From JBBTTS01 sp038064135 (GTDB lineage Bacteria > Patescibacteriota > Saccharimonadia > Saccharimonadales > OMJO01): a DNA stretch of 64,000 bases. Below the pieces are notes generated by a model. The model saw only the letters and a list, made by a program, of their open reading frames with translations. It was not told where the DNA came from and searched no databases. Positions 61,392 through 64,000 of the stretch are shown here, piece after piece. The stretch lies in NCBI GenBank assembly GCA_038064135.1, contig JBBTTS010000014.1:1-64000 (forward strand). The letters are read 5' to 3'. The first letter of the stretch is position 1, and each line of letters begins with the position of its first letter. The position numbers and the translations under genes were made by a program.

Positions 61392-62558
61392 ATGGATCTG
61401 GACATAAAGCAACTGGCACTAGCCGTAAAGACTATTGCCGAAGAAAAAAACTTACCCGAAGAATCTGTACAGGAAGTAGTAGAGCAAGCATTAGCAGCCG
61501 CCTATCGCAGGGATTACGGAGATCGCGAACAAGAAGTACGTGTAAATATGAATTTACACACCGGCGATATCGATATTTATGTGACTAAAGAGGTTGTCGA
61601 AAAAGTTGGCGACCCAAATTTCGAAATTAGCCTAACAGATGCCAAAACGCTTAAGAAAGACGCTAAAATTGGCGACATGCAGGAAGTATACGAAAAGGTT
61701 GAAGATTTCGGCCGGGTAGCTGCCCAAACTGCTAAGCAAGTTGTACTGCAACGCCTGCGAGAAGCCGAGCGTGAAATTATCATGAACGAATACGAAGATA
61801 AAATTGGCACGGTAATTAATGGAATTGTAGCAAGGGTCGAAGGCCGCGTTGTTCGTGTTGACCTTGGTAAAGCACAAGCTATAATGCCCATTAGTGAGCA
61901 AATACAGAGCGAACGCTACTATCCTGGTCAACGAATCAAAGTCTACTTAAAAGATGTCGAGCGTGGGTTTCGCGGACCACAGTTAGTTGTTTCGCGTGGC
62001 AATACCCAGTTTATTGATTGGTTGTTTCGGGCCGAAGTTCCTGAGATGGAAAGTGGCGCTGTTGAGATAAAGGATATTGCCCGTGAAGGAGGGGTACGTA
62101 GCAAGATTGCCGTCTCCAGCTCGGTACAGGGTGTCGACCCTGTGGGTACATTTGTGGGCGGACACGGTACTCGTGTTAACGCTGTAATGAGCGAAGTTGG
62201 TGAGCAGGAAAAAATAGATATTGTTGTGTGGGACGCCGACCCTAAGACCTATATAGTTAATGCTCTTAGTCCAACCAAAGTAACTAGGGTGGACCTCGAC
62301 GAAGCCAACAAAAAGGCTAAAGTTGTTGTACCAGAAGACCAATTAAGCATTGCTATCGGCAAAAGCGGCCAAAATGTACGCCTTGCTAGCAAATTAGCCG
62401 GTTTTGATCTTGATATCACGGCCGAAAAATCAGTTGCCGAACCTGCAGAAGTTGTCGAAGAAGCCAAACCATCTGGCCCGCCAAAACTCAAGAAGAAAGA
62501 GCAACTCGAGAGTAGTCTACTGGAAGCAATCGAGGAACACGGCCAAGAGTCGAAATAG
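61392..62558 (+). CDS. nusA: Transcription termination/antitermination factor NusA
   Basis: 388 residues from ATG 61392 (GAGAGG upstream); a longer frame to 61323 reads through the leader terminator and is rejected. N-terminal RNA-polymerase-binding domain (about 1-125), S1 domain (GTVINGIVARVEGRVVRVDLG), KH1 and KH2 (SKIAVSSSVQGVDPVGTFVG; QLSIAIGKSGQNVRLASKL) and a short acidic tail. No extra C-terminal acidic repeats. Confidence 0.97.
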   Translation: MDLDIKQLALAVKTIAEEKNLPEESVQEVVEQALAAAYRRDYGDREQEVRVNMNLHTGDIDIYVTKEVVEKVGDPNFEISLTDAKTLKKDAKIGDMQEVYEKVEDFGRVAAQTAKQVVLQRLREAEREIIMNEYEDKIGTVINGIVARVEGRVVRVDLGKAQAIMPISEQIQSERYYPGQRIKVYLKDVERGFRGPQLVVSRGNTQFIDWLFRAEVPEMESGAVEIKDIAREGGVRSKIAVSSSVQGVDPVGTFVGGHGTRVNAVMSEVGEQEKIDIVVWDADPKTYIVNALSPTKVTRVDLDEANKKAKVVVPEDQLSIAIGKSGQNVRLASKLAGFDLDITAEKSVAEPAEVVEEAKPSGPPKLKKKEQLESSLLEAIEEHGQESK

Positions 62559-62607
62559 GAATAAAGCTTGGCGACATCAGTGTAAGCCAGAAAACGTACA
62601 TATAAAT

Positions 62608-62634
62608 TTAGCACTCTTGACACGTGAGTGCTAG
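62608..62634 (+). promoter_or_regulatory. CIRCE operator (HrcA site)
   Basis: TTAGCACTC, 9 nt, GAGTGCTAG: the HrcA-binding CIRCE consensus with one mismatch at the last base. Confidence 0.93.
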
Positions 62635-62646
62635 TTTGGGTACTAT
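62617..62646 (+). promoter_or_regulatory. clpC promoter, -35 inside CIRCE
   Basis: TTGACA (62617-62622) is the loop of the CIRCE dyad; 18 nt; TACTAT (62641-62646). HrcA would cover the -35. Confidence 0.7.
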
Positions 62647-62684
62647 GTATTTAGCGAAACATTCGCCGAAAGTGGGAATAAACT

Positions 62685-64000
62685 ATGTTACCAAACAACG
62701 CCGATTTTCAAGATTTTCTAAATAACTTAACCGATAATGCTCTTCAAAGCTTAAGGCACGCCGGCGCAATAGCGCAAAGTTTAGGCAGCGCATATGTTGG
62801 TACAGAACACTTATTACTTGGCGTTTTAGCCCAAGAAAGCAGTGTTGGCGCGAAAATGCTTGAAAACGCCGGCGTAACCCTGGATCGAGCTAGATTGGCA
62901 CTAAATCTTACACCCAAAACTCTGGTTATTAATATCGGTGCCAAGGGTTTAAGTGAAATTGCCAAACTAACACTTAAAATGGCCTCGGACGTTGCGCAAG
63001 ATTTTAATCAAGAAATTACTGGCACCGAGCATATTTTATACAGTATTTTATCTCAAAAAAATGCTCGTGCAACTACACTGCTTCGCGACATGAACGTTAA
63101 TGTTGACTCACTAAATTCTGAACTAGAACAGTTTTTAAACAGACAGCAGTATGAAAATGGCGGCGAAATCGGTACGAGGCGTAAATCAAAACGTCGTGGC
63201 AAAACTGCACTTGATGTTTTTGGAACAGACCTCACCGACCAAGCTAGGCAGGGCAAACTTGACCCAGTTGTTGGCCGGGAAGCTCAGATCCGCAGACTGA
63301 TTACAATTTTAAACAGGCGCACTAAGAATAACCCTGTACTTATTGGCGAACCCGGTGTGGGTAAGACAGCTATCGTAGAAGGATTAGCCCAAAGAATTAT
63401 TCAAGATGATGTTCCGGATAGTCTAGCCGATAAACGGATCGTAATGTTGGACTTGGCGGGTATGATTGCTGGTACAAAATACCGTGGCGAATTCGAGGAG
63501 CGACTTAAAAAAGTTATGGCCGAACTTGAAAATGATAAAAAATCGATTGTATTTATTGACGAGCTGCACTTAATTGTGGGTGCAGGTGCTGCCGAAGGTG
63601 CAATGGATGCCGGTAATATATTGAAACCAGCTTTGGCACGTGGCAAGATACAACTAATTGGCGCTACAACTACCGCTGAATATACCAAACATATCGAAAA
63701 AGACGCTGCCCTAGAGCGCCGATTTCAGCCGATTATTGTTCCAGAGGCCACGCCTGCCGAGACGTTGGCTATTTTGAAGGGTCTCAGAAAACATTATGAA
63801 CAATTTCATGCTGTAGAAGTTAGTGATGAAGTACTGGAAGACACTGTAGCACTTGCTAAGCGGTATGTTAGGGATCGTTTTATGCCAGATAAAGCCATAG
63901 ACCTAATGGATGAAACCGCGGCCTATTTGCGAGTCGACAAAGGTAAAACGCCACCAGAAGTGCGTAAACTCCAGAAAGAACTTAAGCTACTTAACATCCG
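62685..64000 (+). CDS. clpC: ClpC-type AAA+ ATPase, 3' end outside the window
   Basis: About 438 residues visible. N-terminal Clp repeats ([27 protein letters not shown]), then first AAA+ domain with GRExQI-type [12 protein letters not shown], Walker [11 protein letters not shown], Walker [11 protein letters not shown] and sensor [11 protein letters not shown]. It ends where the middle domain should begin. The unfoldase works with ClpP on damaged proteins. A CIRCE site puts it under HrcA heat-shock control. Confidence 0.95.
   Translation, partial: MLPNNADFQDFLNNLTDNALQSLRHAGAIAQSLGSAYVGTEHLLLGVLAQESSVGAKMLENAGVTLDRARLALNLTPKTLVINIGAKGLSEIAKLTLKMASDVAQDFNQEITGTEHILYSILSQKNARATTLLRDMNVNVDSLNSELEQFLNRQQYENGGEIGTRRKSKRRGKTALDVFGTDLTDQARQGKLDPVVGREAQIRRLITILNRRTKNNPVLIGEPGVGKTAIVEGLAQRIIQDDVPDSLADKRIVMLDLAGMIAGTKYRGEFEERLKKVMAELENDKKSIVFIDELHLIVGAGAAEGAMDAGNILKPALARGKIQLIGATTTAEYTKHIEKDAALERRFQPIIVPEATPAETLAILKGLRKHYEQFHAVEVSDEVLEDTVALAKRYVRDRFMPDKAIDLMDETAAYLRVDKGKTPPEVRKLQKELKLLNI

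Noticed and set aside
1..64000. CRISPR array, prophage, insertion sequence or transposase
   Set aside because: No regularly spaced repeats, cas genes, integrase or transposase motifs were seen anywhere.
1..64000. UGA recoded as glycine (SR1/Gracilibacteria code)
   Set aside because: TGA works as a normal stop in many genes here (pheS, gatC, cupin, SDR), and no essential gene reads through TGA.

Overview
The window looks like a chromosomal segment of a Candidatus Saccharibacteria (TM7) / Patescibacteria bacterium. The evidence is moderate-to-low GC, very tight gene packing, the standard code with TGA as stop, a split transketolase next to a gapA-rpiB-rpe-fba-PfkB sugar module, gatC-gatA-(membrane gene)-gatB, small conserved families common in this group (DUF5674, DUF5665, DUF2207), and a secreted glycosidase carrying the EAESGT...ASGG carbohydrate-binding phrase. 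No biosynthetic pathway for amino acids or nucleotides is seen. The lineage is inferred from gene content; no rRNA is present to prove it. Two 10-N assembly gaps lie inside genes (2026-2035 and 39953-39962).

Layout. 1-9.4 kb: cell-surface and envelope genes (SIMPL protein, secreted GH26-like protein, membrane hydrolase, AI-2E transporter), a DEAD-box helicase, and a small secreted protein next to an OmpR/histidine-kinase pair and a PAP2 phosphatase. 9.5-16.2 kb: ZIP metal transporter, rmuC, VKOR, phosphoribosyltransferase, GH63-like glycosidase, msrA, yajQ and an HD-like protein. 16.3-21.5 kb: pheS and pheT, separated by four cargo genes whose junctions carry three copies of a 19-bp repeat. 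21.5-23.3 kb: DUF2207 protein. 23.3-24.64 kb: a protein-poor stretch with at least three structured-RNA candidates and one 50-residue zinc-ribbon-like gene. 24.6-31.6 kb: ABC exporter, FKBP isomerase, glutaredoxin-like protein, thioredoxin reductase, MarR regulator, a reductase / phosphodiesterase / cytochrome b5 cluster and pyrophosphatase. 31.7-38.5 kb: central sugar metabolism. 38.5-43.2 kb: phospholipid synthase, a large unknown protein, a SLOG-type protein and uvrB. 43.2-48.8 kb: alpha/beta hydrolase, the GatCAB amidotransferase and envelope-associated small proteins. 48.9-58.7 kb: dnaE, CAP-domain protein, trmH, pilB-type ATPase, malic enzyme, rplS and yraN. 58.7-64 kb: M1 aminopeptidase, nusA behind a leader terminator, and clpC behind a CIRCE operator.

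How it works together. Carbon flow is a gapA/transketolase/fba core with a PfkB-type kinase as the only visible sugar kinase. Thiol-redox genes (VKOR, MsrA, glutaredoxin-like protein, TrxB) recur through the window. Protein quality control is represented by clpC, the FKBP isomerase and pepN. A striking sequence-level feature is promoter placement: at about fifteen genes the -10 hexamer sits 5-8 nt before the start codon with no Shine-Dalgarno, implying widespread leaderless mRNAs, while another set has strong Shine-Dalgarno sequences.
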